From Terfezia claveryi (Eukaryota; Ascomycota; Pezizomycetes; Pezizales; Pezizaceae): a DNA stretch of 64,000 bases. Numbering within the stretch: position 1 is the stretch's first letter; every line of letters begins with the position of its first letter. The stretch lies in contig WHUX01000204.1 in the NCBI GenBank assembly GCA_015179025.1, positions 1 to 64,000 on the forward strand, written 5' to 3'. The position numbers and the translations under genes are program-made. Below are positions 21,925-34,081 of this stretch, in pieces. Below the pieces are notes generated by a model. It did no database searches and had not been told where the DNA came from. It was given only the letters and a program-made list of their open reading frames with translations.

Positions 21925-22245
21925 CTTGCTGATGGGGGCAAGGGCGAGGGCGAGAGGGGCAGTGGGCAAGGGACACAAGACATGCGGAGGTAGTTGCCAC
22001 ATGTGTCGAGGGGAGGCAGCTGTACTGCAGAGCTGTTCATGAGACCAGGGGGTGCACAAGGGAGGTGCACAAGCGCTGGGAGAGGCAAGGTCCTGTATTG
22101 GGTATACAAGACATTGGATAGGGATCCAATGACAGTACGAGGGACAGGGGCTATATATACATAATTCCGAGCCAGAGCAATAGAAGGAATAAGCTTCCCA
22201 GGATCCCTTATCTCGGAAGCCAAGCAAGGTAATGATAACCACCAT
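21925..22245 (-). repeat. Diverged LTR fragment related to the TE1 LTR
   Basis: The segment lines up by eye with most of the TE1 LTR: GGCAAGGGC-type run, ACACAAGACATGCGG, GGTGCACAAGGGA, CCTGTATTGGGTATACAAGAC, GGATCCAA, CTATATATAC, GAAGGAATAAG and CCTTATCTCGG. It is far more diverged than the two TE1 LTRs are from each other. No internal element sequence flanks it, so it is a solo or truncated LTR. Confidence 0.75.
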
Positions 22246-22390
22246 CACCTGCGATCGCAGATGATGATAAAGGCAACAATGTCAATAACCTATCACCTGC
22301 GTCACAGGTGATGCCGAGGGCAACAATAACAATAACCCATCACCTGCATCGCAGGTAATGCCGAGGGCAACAATAACAATAACCCATCAA
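22229..22390. repeat. 47-bp tandem repeat, about three copies
   Basis: Units of about 47-54 bp share CATCACCTGCRTCRCAGGTRATG, itself an imperfect palindrome, and GAGGGCAACAATAACAATAACC. They lie at the end of the LTR fragment and may be part of that LTR's own variable region. Confidence 0.7.
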
Positions 22391-22892
22391 CGACACCCGA
22401 ACAAGCCTGTTCGATTATCAAATCAAGACTAAGGATATGGTTATGATAGATGCTAGGTTGAGTATAAGGTTAGACTGCATACTAGATTGGATACTAGGTT
22501 GGATATTGAATAGGATACTAGACTAGATCTTTAGACTGACACTTGACTGACGCTGGAGTATATATTGGAAATCTAGGGCAGCTAGGTTAGAAAGGTTGGA
22601 ATCTAGGTCGATCGTGAGCATATAGTTGCTGTGAGCAAGTTAAAACAACCCTGGAGGAGGCCGGCAAACCCCACTGTAGTTCATTTGGTCAGGTCTCAAG
22701 AGTGAGACCAAAAGAGTTTTCGCATCAACAATTGTATAGGAAACCACAAAAGGTTTACTCGGAAACTTTTGGTGGTTTCAGATAAACCTTTTGAGGTTTT
22801 GAACAAAACCTTTTTTAGGTTTTGCATATTATGGTCTCTGTCCTATGGAAACTTTATATAGGTCTTACTAGTGAAGTCTCTGCTAGGGCTCG

Positions 22893-23175
22893 TGACAGAA
22901 GCTAATGCAAAATCTCATGTAAATTCACTGCATGGAAACCTGGCAAAGGACTCGAATAGAAGCCAATGTAATATCTCATGTAAATTCACTCTACGGAAAC
23001 CTGGCAAAGGCCTCGAATAGAAGCCAAACTAATGTCTCATGCGAATTTAAATTTTACCCTACTGAAACCTAGCAAAAGACTTGAATAGAAGCAAAATAAA
23101 CATCTCATATAAATATATAATCAAACCTACAGAAACCTAGCAAAAGACTCAAATAGAAGCAAAATATATGTAAAT
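22893..23175. repeat. About 61-bp tandem array, four to five diverging copies
   Basis: Successive units share GAAACCTGGCAAAGGACTCGAATAGAAGC and ATCTCATGTAAATTC, decaying towards the right. A shorter array with the core TAGGGTCTCTG follows at 23380-23450. The region 22400-23830 has no coding signal. Confidence 0.7.
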
Positions 23176-23869
23176 TTGAAGCACTTAGGAAAGTAAATAG
23201 TGCTGTATGCTTGATACAAAGACCTTGGATACAGGACAAAGAGAGTGTGAGAGATCAAGGTTTATATACCGGAGGTCTCGGAGAGCCAAGGCCAACAGTA
23301 AAATAAACTTCCCGACGAAAATATCAGATAACGAGATAATAACAACACAAATACAAGTAGCTTCTCTTAAAATAAAACCTTAATAGGGTCTCTGCAAAGA
23401 AGGAAACCTCTATAGGGTCTCTGTAGAGAAGGAAACCTTAATAGGGTCTCACGATGTAGCTAAGGCCTCCCCAAAGTCTCAAACTATTCTCCATAGCCTT
23501 TTTGAAGGTCTCAACTTGCTTGAAAAGTCTCACTTCTGTTCAAAGGTTTCACGGCTAAGCCTCAGCAGGTCTAACTTGGCCGAAAACTCGCGACTTAGAC
23601 CTAAACTTAGACTAAAGTTGAAAGTTTTAATTAATTTTACTATGGGCGCCCATATTAACTAATGAACCACAGTGACCCTCTAGATCGAAGCGATTTATGA
23701 AGGCCAAAGGTGGGTATTGGTAGTCCGAATATATAAATATTAGAGCTTTTAAAGCTATTGGCGACCTCCCCGTAGTGCTTGAGAATGCTATAGAGGGGAA
23801 TTTGTATAGAGAGGGGGGGTTGAGAGTTCAGACTACCATAAATAAAGTAAATTAGTTAATTCTGAAAAT

Positions 23870-24270
23870 GTTCATTTTGGAGCATTATTGTTGTCTGTAT
23901 ACCGTTTAGTCATATTAGGGGCTGCTGCCCTAGAGGCTATTTTGACATGAATATAGGTACCAGGAAATGGCTTTCTAGTCGTTATAGGCTCTCCTGCTGG
24001 ATACCTAGCCTATAACAGGCGTTGAGGGGGTGGGGGTGGCTCTTCGGGGAGGTCATATTGGAAAGGGGAATATTAAGTCTTCGGTTGACCTTGGTGGGAT
24101 ATGAGCATAACCATGTTGTAGAGCGTACTCTCTTCTATGGCTATGCATTTAGCCGGAATCACTATGCTCATGATATATCACTTGTGTGGCTGGAAACGGC
24201 TGTTGCAAGGGGGTTTGCAGGGATGTGCACTAGACGGTGGCTGCTCACTAGTAGGCTTGCAAGGGTAACC
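23870..24270. repeat. Diverged copy of the 54-56 kb inverted-repeat family
   Basis: It matches the right arm (55550-55940) of the 54-56 kb element, with shared blocks such as TTCTGAAAAT, GCTGCCCTAGA, ATGAATATAG, CATGTTGTAGAGCGTA and GCCGGAATCA. It is a single arm without a partner nearby. Confidence 0.65.
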
Positions 24271-26860
24271 CCCCCCCTTAAGTATTACCTCCCTCTACTA
24301 TCACTATATCTATAATATTACTATACCGCAACTTCAGACAAGACTATACATTCAAATTGGCAGACTTTTGCACCATGTTGACGACCCGTGGACCTGTAGA
24401 CCCCCTAGACCAACGTAGACCCCCGTAGACCCCCTAGACCTCCTTCATGGCTGCCTCCGGTCGCCCTCTCTGCCTCTTGATGCTACGGCGGATGCATATC
24501 CAGCTTCAGGCCTCCTAGGTCCAATGAACCATACCTCTAGCCTCCTGACAGCCACATTGAATGAAGTCTATAGTCCTGAATGTTATCCTTCCTGAAGTCC
24601 ATTCTTGGCCAATTAATCTTTCCTCAACCCGTTGTGGGGGGAGGGAGTGGTAGGGACTACTAGTATGGAAGACTTCAAGCCACTAGCTCTTGCTGGCTAG
24701 TCTTATAATTAGACATCAATTATTAAGAAACAGACATCTTCGCCGACCTCTTCCCTCTTGCAGTTGAGAATACGCGAGTCACGTGACAAGCATAGGATGA
24801 TGTTGAACGTACGGTAGTACAATGGGCTTGTGATAACATGTGCGGACATATGTCAATGACTTTGCGGGAGTAGGATAGCATGTGCAGAGGGAGCTCCCAG
24901 TCTATATAGATAGCAACAGAGAAGAAGTCTTCTTACTAATTGAAGATATTACACTGTACATTTCCGTAGTCTGGTTGCAAACGACGACCCTCCAGAGGGT
25001 CACGAAATAACGTATTACACAATAGGCTTGTGATCGCATGTGCAGGCATGTGTTCATATACATATGATAATGACGTTGCGGGAGCCCCTGGACATTGTCT
25101 ATATGCAGTACGTAGTCAAACCCTGCTTGTATCTTAAGTACTATGCACTCTGGCTTGTGTCTCAAAGTTCTATACCGGTACACCAAAATTTTGCGTATAG
25201 AGTACCTCTCAGTACAAGCCAAGGTGCATAGTACTCTAAGATACAAGCAATCACTTTTAACTACAGTGATTGGGGATAAGCGAAGCTAAGGGAGCAATGT
25301 TCTAAGTACTATATCTTCTCTATTGTGCACGCACGCACGCACCGTCCGCAGCTTTTGCCAGTAATTCCATCATTGACTGTGAGAGAGTTAAGCAGTACCT
25401 TGGCATGACAGCCTTAATTAACACAATGTAGCTGTCGTATAGTTCAGCTTAGCATTTATAGACATATAGAATAGAAGCAAAGTGATATACTTTGGCACCC
25501 ATACGAGGAGAATTCTCAGAAAAAAAATTTTTCTTGTCAAGAACGAAGTCTGCAAGCTGGATCAATAGCAGGCATGCAGATTCTCAGTCCTACAACAGAG
25601 CCAACACAGTCAAACATCAAACCACGGCCATGCTCGGTGGTGCCGAGGTTGCCGTGGGGCCAGCTCGTACGTCCAATCGGGGCCCTAGTGGCTAGCGGTA
25701 AAACTGTGGTGACAATGATTCAGTATAGTTAATCTGTGCTCGGGTGGAACTTGCCATAATCCGTTCATGATATCGTGCTCATTGCTAATATTATCGTCAT
25801 GATGTGTAGCGGTATTCATGTTGGCTGTGGAAGCCTTAGAAAGACAGTGTCCGTGTTGGCCGTAGAGGCCTCAGGAGAAGACATTGCGCTCATGTTGGCT
25901 GCGGAGGCCTCAGAGGATTTGTGCATTGACCTTGTGCACACTAGCAATCCATGTCGGTCTGCAGAACCTCAGGATTTCGGTGTTTGTGCCAGTAGCATAC
26001 GGTCGGCAGCTTGGCCAGTTGTACGCGGTTTTCTTCAAGCTCAGGGTAACTCTCGATGTGGGGACATGAATTTTGCTCACGAGGGAAGCAAGGGATCCCG
26101 TGTGGGATTACAATACACGATGGGCTAATGCATCACGACGGGGATCTGCATCAAGTGGCAATAAATATTGCAAACCCGCTTCGCTCTATCAATGCTATAC
26201 TCTATACTTGCGATTGGGATGACTATAGGGTAAAATCGTTCGCTGAACCCATTGGTGCCATCTACGAGAGACTATGAGGCACCGTTATGGCTATAGAAAC
26301 TCAATATTTCTTATGACCCCTTCTCTGCCACTCCCAATGAACTCCCCCACCAAGGGCTATAGTAGTAGCTGAGTTACCCTCCCCCTTCAGAGGCTTCTTC
26401 TAGGGTCTTCTTCGCATGGTAGCTAGCATGAGTATCTATACTGACGTCGCGAATGTAGGCATGTCACCGTATGTAGACATAAAAGGGCATATCCGCCTCA
26501 ATCCTCCGCGGGGCTTTACACTCGCGAGCAGCTATGGCTGCTTACGATTCTTGAGGCTTTAGGCTTCCTCGAGCCACCCTGAACTTCTCCAGCTGTGATG
26601 GCGTATTTCGAGTGTTGCTTGGAGATCTCACCTCCGCAGTATCCCCAGAGCCCTTCCGACCTCTCTGGAAGCAATTTCCATTGTTCACATGCTGTATATG
26701 CTTGAGAGGAACTGCTAGAGAGGCCTCTTGTATCTTAGCCGATCTCGGAACGATACTTCCTACTGGGAGTATTGTGCCATATGAACGTATTAATGATTGT
26801 AACCTTCTCGTACTCTCTTGTATTTAACTGTATAATTTACTATATAGAGATACGTATACT
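24271..26860. other. Stretch without recognisable genes
   Basis: No supported coding region. Short repeats of GTAGACCCCCTAGACC lie at 24385-24450. A fragment at about 24447-24520 resembles part of the inverted-repeat arm at 31240-31330. A GCACGCACGCACG run lies near 25330. The open frame at 25775-26128 has no recognised domain and no strong coding character. Confidence 0.5.
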
Positions 26861-26867
26861 GTTACGG

Positions 26868-27054
26868 AACACACCTATTGTACGCTATGTCATTATAAAC
26901 TTTCTGTCATTATAATTCTGTTAGGGCCACGCTACGTTTCTGTCTTTAATCCCTATGTCGAGCCTGTATATAAATACGAGCGATACTGCTCTCGATGAAG
27001 GGACAAGTTGAGTTCTCTCAGTCAATATACACCTACCTTACCGTATACCGTATA
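26868..27054 (+). repeat. Probable 5' LTR of a third gypsy element
   Basis: It begins TGTTACGGAACAC and contains a TATATAAATAC box at about 26967. A leader-like region follows, and a TGGCGCTGGAGTT stretch (about 27059) resembles a primer-binding site. A gag frame follows about 170 bp downstream. No second LTR is visible in the window, so the exact end is uncertain. Confidence 0.5.
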
Positions 27055-27229
27055 TTCTGGCGCTGGAGTTTATCGCTCCCTTTAACCCGGTTCCGACGTT
27101 CTAGTCAGCCCATACTTGCTCACCAACGCCGGTTCATCAGGGTTAACATTACCCAACTTCTCACTTTACCTATTTTTTTTTACGGACGACCTCCCCACCA
27201 TCTACCCACGTCTCCACTCATCAATCAAT

Positions 27230-28383
27230 ATGAGTGAATCATCATTATCACCACCACCCGCATCGCTATTGTCGTCACCAAGCCTCCACGAAACCGATAT
27301 GGTCACCATTAGCCGAGCGAAGCTCGCAGTTCTTCTCCAACACAAACTTCACTCGCAGCTAAGCAACCTACCAAGCTCAAGAAAATCGACACCGACCGGC
27401 CACAGCCATTCAATGGCACCAACGAGGCAAAGTTTCCATACTTCTTCAAGCAGCTGGAGGTCTACTTCCGCACGCAGAGGGTAACGATCGACGACGATAA
27501 GAAGGACATCGCAGCAATGTCCCTCCGAGGGGTTGCTCTGCATTGGTGGTTAGAGCATGACCACAAATATTCCACTTGGGAACAGGCAAAGACCGCCCTC
27601 TAGAAGCAATACCGCGATCATTACCAGCAAGATCGAGCCCACGATGATATGTACTAACTAAAGTAGATAGGTTATGTACAAAATTACCTAGATAAGCTCG
27701 AAAGGTTGAATAACTACGCAAAGGTCACAAACACCGAATTTCTACAAATCATAAGAGGGTATTCGCTCAGATCTACGGCAAAGCATGAATGCATTGAAGG
27801 GGGATGGAATGACAAGTACAGATGGATCCAACGATTGGTCGAAATGGACGACCTAGAATTGAACGATCCATACGAATTGAACGATCCACGCCGATCGCCA
27901 GAAAATGATACATGGAGGAAATCACGCAAGCACTCCCGTGAGGGCGAGGACGAGGACGAGAACGAGAACGAAGCCTGCGATAACGAAGAGAACGACGAAG
28001 AGAACTACAAAGAGAACAAATTCCACACAAAAACAGAGCGCGTACCACCAGAAACTATCGCTGAACGCAAAAAGGAACGCAGATGTTATAAGTGTGGCAT
28101 ATATGGCCACTATCAGAATGAATGTCGTACTGGGTGGCGGTTAAATAGGATACTCGGAAAAAGGCATCTAGTGCGGCCGAATCACCTCACGAATCATCTC
28201 ACGAATGATCTGCGCCAATCATTGGACTGCGTGTATATAAAGGAGCAACAACAACTCAGGAAATCAACGACCATCAAAATTTTTACCCTGATAATGCCAT
28301 CTCTAAAGGAGTCAAACTCCTTAGCATTGATTGATGAAGACGCTGACACAGACAGTGTGCAGATAGGCCAAAAAAGGCAATGA
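27230..28383 (+). pseudogene. Gypsy-type gag remnant with zinc knuckle
   Basis: It starts at ATG 27230 (MSESSLSPP). After a one-base shift near 27360 it has the capsid-like block DDKKDIAAMSLRG and ALHWW, then stops at about 27601 and 27656. The main later frame (27706-28383) has an acidic Glu/Asp/Asn tract and a canonical knuckle CYKCGIYGHYQNEC near 28084-28125. The element is cut off at about 28390 by another repeat, and no pol is present. Confidence 0.8.
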
Positions 28384-28394
28384 CTACTCTAGTA

Positions 28395-28700
28395 GGCTTA
28401 ACGCACTCTTGCTGTGTGGTGAGGACACGCGGGAAAGTCTCCCACCGCAGCACGAAATGGGTTTTTAGAATTTTTGACTTCTTGTTTCGGTAGCATTGGA
28501 TGGTTGCCTTTTTGAGAAATCACACAGGTAGTCCTTTTTAAGCCAGACTAGTCCTTTTTTGGCCCGTACCTTTTCCGGTACCTATCTCCCAATCTTACCC
28601 TTTTTGTAATTAAGCTAGTCCTATCTTGGTAGTATCAGTACCATACTATTTTTGGTCTGGTTATCAATTTTAGATCGAGACTCCACCAGTTCTACCACGC
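28395..28700. repeat. Copy of the palindromic-end repeat (degenerate)
   Basis: The sequence around 28418-28455 (GTGGTGAGGACACGCGGGAAAGTCTCCCACCGCAGCAC) is the same inverted-repeat start as at 29745 and 49190. AGTCCTTTTT-type tracts follow, similar to the downstream part of those copies. Confidence 0.55.
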
Positions 28701-28926
28701 CAACAGGCAGCTGAGGTGAGCCCTTGACACGCAGTGCTGCAGACAAAAATTTCGGAGTAGCCCCATGTTTGAAGTCTGATTTGGATCCCAAATGCCAGCC
28801 GTGCTAGTACTGTATCAGAGGACTCTCGATACAAGCATATCGTTCGGACCGGGAGAAGTATGCCTGTAACCAATATATGCTTATAGCAAGAGAAAATAGG
28901 TAACTATAAAATGAAGTTAACTAGCG

Positions 28927-29394
28927 CTAGGAAATGTTGTGGAATAAGCTTATGAATCCAAGCAGAGCGTATAAACAAGAAATATCCAAACGAGAGTAGT
29001 AGGTGTGGAGGCGGGAATGTTCAAGGAGAGGAGGCACCAGAAAGTCAGTGATCCTGCGCTGAACATGCAGACACCTGCATTGAATTTCTAGAGTCTCAAT
29101 ACTTTTCTCCTCACGCTGTAGAACATCTTGTAGGTCGCTGATATTGGCTGTAGGTTCAGCTTGAAGAGAAAAGGGGAGTAATCCTTCAATATGCACGGGC
29201 GCTACCCTAAGGTGTAACCAGTCAAGCCCCGACTTGCCTGATGCTGTTGGACAAACGAAGATTTGGAAGAAGAGGCTTGTTTTCAAAGTCAGTATGTATA
29301 CATCATCAGAACACTGGGCCTGATACAAAACCAAGTAAGCTAATTTGACAGTGAACAGGTGACATAAAATCGAGAGTGCATCATCATTTGACAT
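28927..29394 (-). CDS. Uncharacterised 155-codon ORF
   Basis: An open frame on the minus strand with mixed composition and no recognised motif. A short related stretch (SEIFVCSTACQ versus QIFVCPTASGK) lies at 28670-28873 in the same orientation, suggesting a duplicated or repeated sequence. Its N-terminal part is repeated at 29601-29755. It is probably part of a repeat and not a host gene. Confidence 0.25.
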   Translation of the reverse strand: MSNDDALSILCHLFTVKLAYLVLYQAQCSDDVYILTLKTSLFFQIFVCPTASGKSGLDWLHLRVAPVHIEGLLPFSLQAEPTANISDLQDVLQREEKSIETLEIQCRCLHVQRRITDFLVPPLLEHSRLHTYYSRLDISCLYALLGFISLFHNIS

Positions 29395-29755
29395 CTACGA
29401 ACATAGACTGAAGAAAACGAGGCATCCCGTCCGCTCTGCCATAGCTAAGCTTCAGATAGCCAGGCTAGTGCTGCAGTGGGTGACTATGCGGGAATCCCTG
29501 GTGTTGTAGATTTTTTTAATTTTCTCACAGTACTTAGCTACAGTATATATATCATCGGGATGCTGATTACTCGGTTTGTTATGCGGTTTTCGACGATATC
29601 AAAACCAAGTAAGCTAATTTGAGAGTGCATAGGTGACATAAAATCGAGAGTGCATCATCATTTGACATCTACGACCATAGACTGAAGAAAAAGAGGCATC
29701 CCATTCGCTCTGCCATATCGAAACTTTAGATCGCCGGGCTAGTACTGCAGTGGGT
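29327..29755. repeat. Direct duplication of about 155 bp, offset 274 bp
   Basis: 29327-29480 and 29601-29755 share CAAAACCAAGTAAGCTAATTTGA and TGACATAAAATCGAGAGTGCATCATC, with few differences. The second copy runs directly into the palindromic-end repeat; the first runs into a degenerate version of it. Confidence 0.7.
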
Positions 29756-30925
29756 GACCACGCGATAAAGTCTCCCATCGCAGCACTAAACAGGCAATCT
29801 GCAATTATTTTCCCAAGCATTGTTTGATTACCTTTTTGGGAAGTCACCCTAGTAAGTCCCGATTTGGCCCCTACCATTTCTGGTCTCGCAGCCTACCATT
29901 TTAGTAATCGTGCTATTCCTCTTTTAGCACACCACGCTAGTATTCTGCAACACCATACCAGTACTCTACTGCCTTTTGTTTTTTTATATACTCAGTATGC
30001 GGTCCCGACGTAGTACTCTGCAGCTGTCATATTCTCGGCCCCTATACCAACTTTGAACGGCTTGGTTTATCTCGACATGTCCCAGAATATGACAGATCAT
30101 TTGTTTTTCAGCCAGGCCCTCAGGATCAAAAACTATATATTGTACGGTCATTCCCTCCTCCTTGAACCACCAGTCTCTACAGCCCCTCCAGTCATCACTG
30201 ACAGGCCTCAGGAAATTCAAATTGCAGTCACACTGTCATTTGCGTCCTAGGCTCCGTATCCTCTGCACTTCCTCTGCATCACTCAAATATATTGCAGTTG
30301 CACTGTCATTTGCCTCCTCCCATGGTCTGCCACTCTTTTTCCGGCATCCCCGATAGACCTCCAAAGTATTGTCTACACTTCCAACATTAATCTTTCAACA
30401 TTAATTGTTCAACATCAATCCGAAACACAATCCTTAAGCATCATGGCCATGGCTCCTTCAATGCCCCACTCAAGCTCACCCTGGCAGGAGTGCAGCTGAT
30501 TACCGGTCGTTCCAGGCCCTATTAACAACAGCAGTCACTTCCATCCCGAAGAAGCCTTATCTAAAAGCCACATCGCATAAGCTGGACCAAACTGAACGAA
30601 AGTTCAGAGACTTCTGCATAAATACCTTGGGCATGCTCGATGTAAGATATAGTACCGATGCAGTAATTCCATACCTTCAGTCGTTATATGACAATAACAA
30701 GTGTTATTCAACGATCAACACGGAATGGATGAAACTGCAAATGATCTCTAACACCAGATACCACGGTAATTGTGGAACCTGCAACACTGCCGAAGTCCGC
30801 AAGTTCCTTGGCCTTATTCAGTCGAAACCAATTGCGAACAGTGAATACAAGACAAAGTCTGTGGCCAACGGGGATGACCTCAAATCCATGATCCGATTTC
30901 TCTGCATCAGGAACGATTTTAGTGG
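29745..30925 (+). mobile_element. Repeat with palindromic end and recombinase-like gene, copy A
   Basis: The first about 870 bp match 49190-50098 closely. The copy opens with an imperfect palindrome (CTGCAGTGGGTGACC ... GTCTCCCATCGCAGCACT). A probable promoter follows (TTTTTTATATACTCAG near 29980). A gene starts at ATG 30443, where a 16-base deletion and stops break the N-terminus. From about 30550 the frame continues with IPKKPYL, RKLDQTERKFRDFC and YLQSLYDNNK ... STINTEWMK. That pattern resembles the N-terminal, DNA-embracing domain of tyrosine recombinases (as in Crypton elements), but no catalytic domain remains, so the assignment is tentative. Confidence 0.5.
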
Positions 30926-31128
30926 CGTCCGGATGCCACTATGGTGTCTCCCGGAGACACTCCTTTTTTCCTGTCTCCCAGGTCCTCCCACTGGCGTCCC
31001 AATCTTCCACCTGTCTCTCATGTCCTCCCAGTGGCGTCCCCATTTCCCACCTGTCTCCCATTGCGCCCTGAACATAGCTTTCTGGCCACTTGCCTCCCAA
31101 GTCGCCCTGTACTTACCTGTCTGACTTC

Positions 31129-32378
31129 CTGTCTCCGCGAGACACCCCTCCACTCTAGTCTCCCGGAGACCGCTCTCCAACTCAAGCCTCCCGGAGGCCG
31201 CTCTCCCAGTGTAGTCTCTCGTGTCTTCCCACCGGGTGCCAATTTCATGGCTGCCTCCGGTCGCTTTCTCTGCCTCTCGATGCTACGGTGGGGTTGCATA
31301 TTCAGCTTCCGGCCTCCTAGGTCCACTCAAATGAAGCATACTAATGGTTTAGGGTCTACCAGCAAACACGCTTGCCAAGTGTCCATTGAATTTCTAATTG
31401 TTTATGTACACAAGAGATTAAGCTATTAGGCCAGTAATATCATGAACCGAACCTGCGTCCACCTCCCACGTCCCTGGCCAACCATTGCCCATACAACCTG
31501 CCCCTTGCGTAGACCCACAAGCCGTATTGTCCAGGCAGTCCGGCAATGCATGCGAGCGAGCGAGCAAGTTCAGTCAATTAAGGTGAGAGCATTGCCAGGG
31601 CTGCGATATATCTGCAAGCACAGTATTGTCCAGGCAGTCCGGCAATGCATGCGAGCGAGCGAGCAAGTTCAGTCAATTAAGGTGAGAGCTTTGCCAGGGC
31701 AGCGATATATCTGCAAGCATAGCTAACCAATTCTACAGTATTGTCTAGGCAGTCCGGCAATGCATGCGAGCGAGCGAGCTCAATTAAGGTGAGAGCTTTG
31801 CCAGGGCAGCGATATATCTGCAAGCACAGCTAACCTATGTTACAGCTTTATCCACACGGTCCAGCAAGGGGCCATTGCGCAGACATCAACTCTGCCATGG
31901 CTCCGATGCCGACACTTCAATGCGCACGACGCCTAGTATCTCTTCCATGAAGTTCGATGCTCAGTATTGGCGCCAGGAACCATGGCTTGTGGGTCTACGC
32001 AAGGGGCAGGTTGTATGGGCAATGGTTGGCCAGGGACGTTGGAGGTGGACGCAGGTTCGGTTCATGATATTACTGGCCTAATAGCTTAATCTCTTGTGTA
32101 CATAAACAATTAGAAATTCAATGGACACTTGGCAAGCGTGTTTGCTGGTAGACCCTAAACCATTAGTATGCTTCATTTGAGTGGACCTAGGAGGCCGGAA
32201 GCTGAATATGCAACCCCACCGTAGCATCGAGAGGCAGAGAAAGCGACCGGAGGCAGCCATGAAATTGGCACCCGGTGGGAAGACACGAGAGACTACACTG
32301 GGAGAGCGGCCTCCGGGAGGCTTGAGTTGGAGAGCGGTCTCCGGGAGACTAGAGTGGAGGGGTGTCTCCGGGAGACAG
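31129..32378. mobile_element. Non-autonomous element with 395-bp terminal inverted repeats
   Basis: Arms 31129-31523 and 31984-32378 are inverted copies, almost perfect by eye (one base differs in the CCCACGTCC/CCAACGTCC segment, plus the CG/GC end). The 460-bp centre holds three copies of a 99-115-bp tandem repeat and no gene. Each outer end is surrounded by CTCCCGGAGAC-type short palindromes. The small open frames in the arms mirror each other and are not called. The structure fits a MITE-like or foldback DNA transposon. Confidence 0.75.
31524..31835. repeat. Tandem repeat, three copies of 99-115 bp
   Basis: Units start at 31524, 31623 and 31738 with GTATTGTCCAGGCAGTCCGG. Each contains GCGAGCGAGCGAGC and CGATATATCTGCAAGC. 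The array lies inside the inverted-repeat element. Confidence 0.85.
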
Positions 32379-32763
32379 ACAATAAAAGGGATGCATCCGG
32401 GAGACTAGAGTGGGAGAGTGGTCTCCCGGAGCCATAGAATGGGAGGCCGTTCTCCGGGAGTCACGCCACCAGAGGAGTGGACTCAGGAGACACGACATCG
32501 GGATGTCGTCGTCCCCAAGCGCCACTGATGCCACCAGAGCCATTCTATTTTCTTTCCTGATGTACTACTTCAGTATACCTAAATGGCTAATTATGTACAT
32601 CCATAATATGTCTTACAGAGTATGCCAATCCTGCTGTATTAGTGATGCATACATCAAGTCACTTTGGATAGGTGAAGTAGTCTTGGTATACTCCAGCAGA
32701 CACTATATACCACAATATAGGGACAATTATGATTAAGACGTTCTGTACCCAAAGAAGCTACTT

Positions 32764-33060
32764 AGGGCAGGAGGCAAGCAATATTTTAGATGAATATACA
32801 TGCTTGGTAAAGACCTCCCAGTACTCGTGGGCTCACTTGCCTGATATTCAGCCCGTAGTGGGGGTTAGAGAGGTGGGGGGGTAGTTTTCGGGGAGGTTGT
32901 CAGGGGGTTTATTGAGGCATTAAGTTGATTTTTGCAGAACGTAAGCGTAATAATATTGTAGAATGTAGTTATTTCCATAGATCTTAATTATTGATCTCAA
33001 TTTAACTGGAATGGTCTCTGGCTATCCAGCTTATATCTACAGTATCACGAGATGCAAGTA
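32764..33060. repeat. Second diverged single arm of the 54-56 kb family
   Basis: Blocks such as TAGGGCAG, ATGAATATACATG, GGTAAAGACC, GTAGTGGGGG and ATATTGTAGAATG match the right arm at 55600-55830 with many changes. 33061-34080 has no supported gene; 33375-33430 resembles 29475-29520. Confidence 0.45.
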
Positions 33061-34081
33061 GACTATGTGCGGGGTATTTTACCCCTAGTCAACCTATATA
33101 TAGTTGGCCATCCTTAAGTAAGCAATGGTAATAATCAACCCTGCTTTAAAATCTGTTGTTCTGAATATCCATCTCTCTATGCACTCATAATTTGTTGACA
33201 TTTATTATCAAAGTGCCAGATTGTTTGCCTTGACTGTTGACATCCCCAATAGTATTTTATTATAGGTATACTCTGTAGACTCTTCCATTAAAGAAGCCTT
33301 GAATTTTATAAATGCATCTTCTTCTATAACTAACTCTTGACCTAGAGACACCTACTCCTCTAGCTCAGGAACCTGTATATGGTGGGAGACCATGCAGGAA
33401 TCCCAGGTGTCATAGCTTCTCTCTTTTTGCCCTTTCATAGAATGTTTATTTGATATATAAATTGAACTGGGGTTCTATTCAACAACTAGCGAGTAACCCA
33501 GATAGGGAGTGAGAGTTCAGGGTAACTATAGCTCCTGTGTCTTGGGATTTTTTTTTTCCTGGATATTAGATCTGTCTATTCGAAAATCAAGGGTAGATTG
33601 TTTTGGTGGGGCTGCCCCAATTATATCAATGTGAACGCATTCCCCGGCGGACAGTATTCATGTGTAGAACATCCCTCCTACGAATCGTGTGGCTTTCGGG
33701 GCAGAATGCCCTATGCGCGAGTGGGATGTCCCATTCACGAATCAGAAAAATTCCCCGCAGGACAGAACACAACTACATAATCCGGATCAAGCGCTTTAAC
33801 CGGAGTGGAGGTAGCAGAGCGATCTAGCAAACGCCAGCGCAAGTGCTGTATCAAAAGGCAAGTCTGGCGGACACCGGACTATCAAAAGGCTGCTACTGGG
33901 AACCCTAAAAAGATGGGCGTTAAAGGGATCCGCTTCAACAGATGCAAGATGTTATCATTCTTAGGCAACGAGCTTGTTAAATTTTGTATATAAGTAGATA
34001 AGTAGCTTCAATGCAAGTATTGCATTGCTTGTTGCATAGCGCGCATTAGCCACTAGCCAGTGCCGGTGGGTTTGGCCTGCC

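Noticed and set aside
22229..23175. Tandem arrays considered as a CRISPR array
   Set aside because: Units are contiguous with no unique spacers, diverge steadily, and the window is eukaryotic.
31018..32408. Two near-identical about 75-100-codon frames in opposite orientation
   Set aside because: They are the two arms of the inverted-repeat element read outward from the same sequence.
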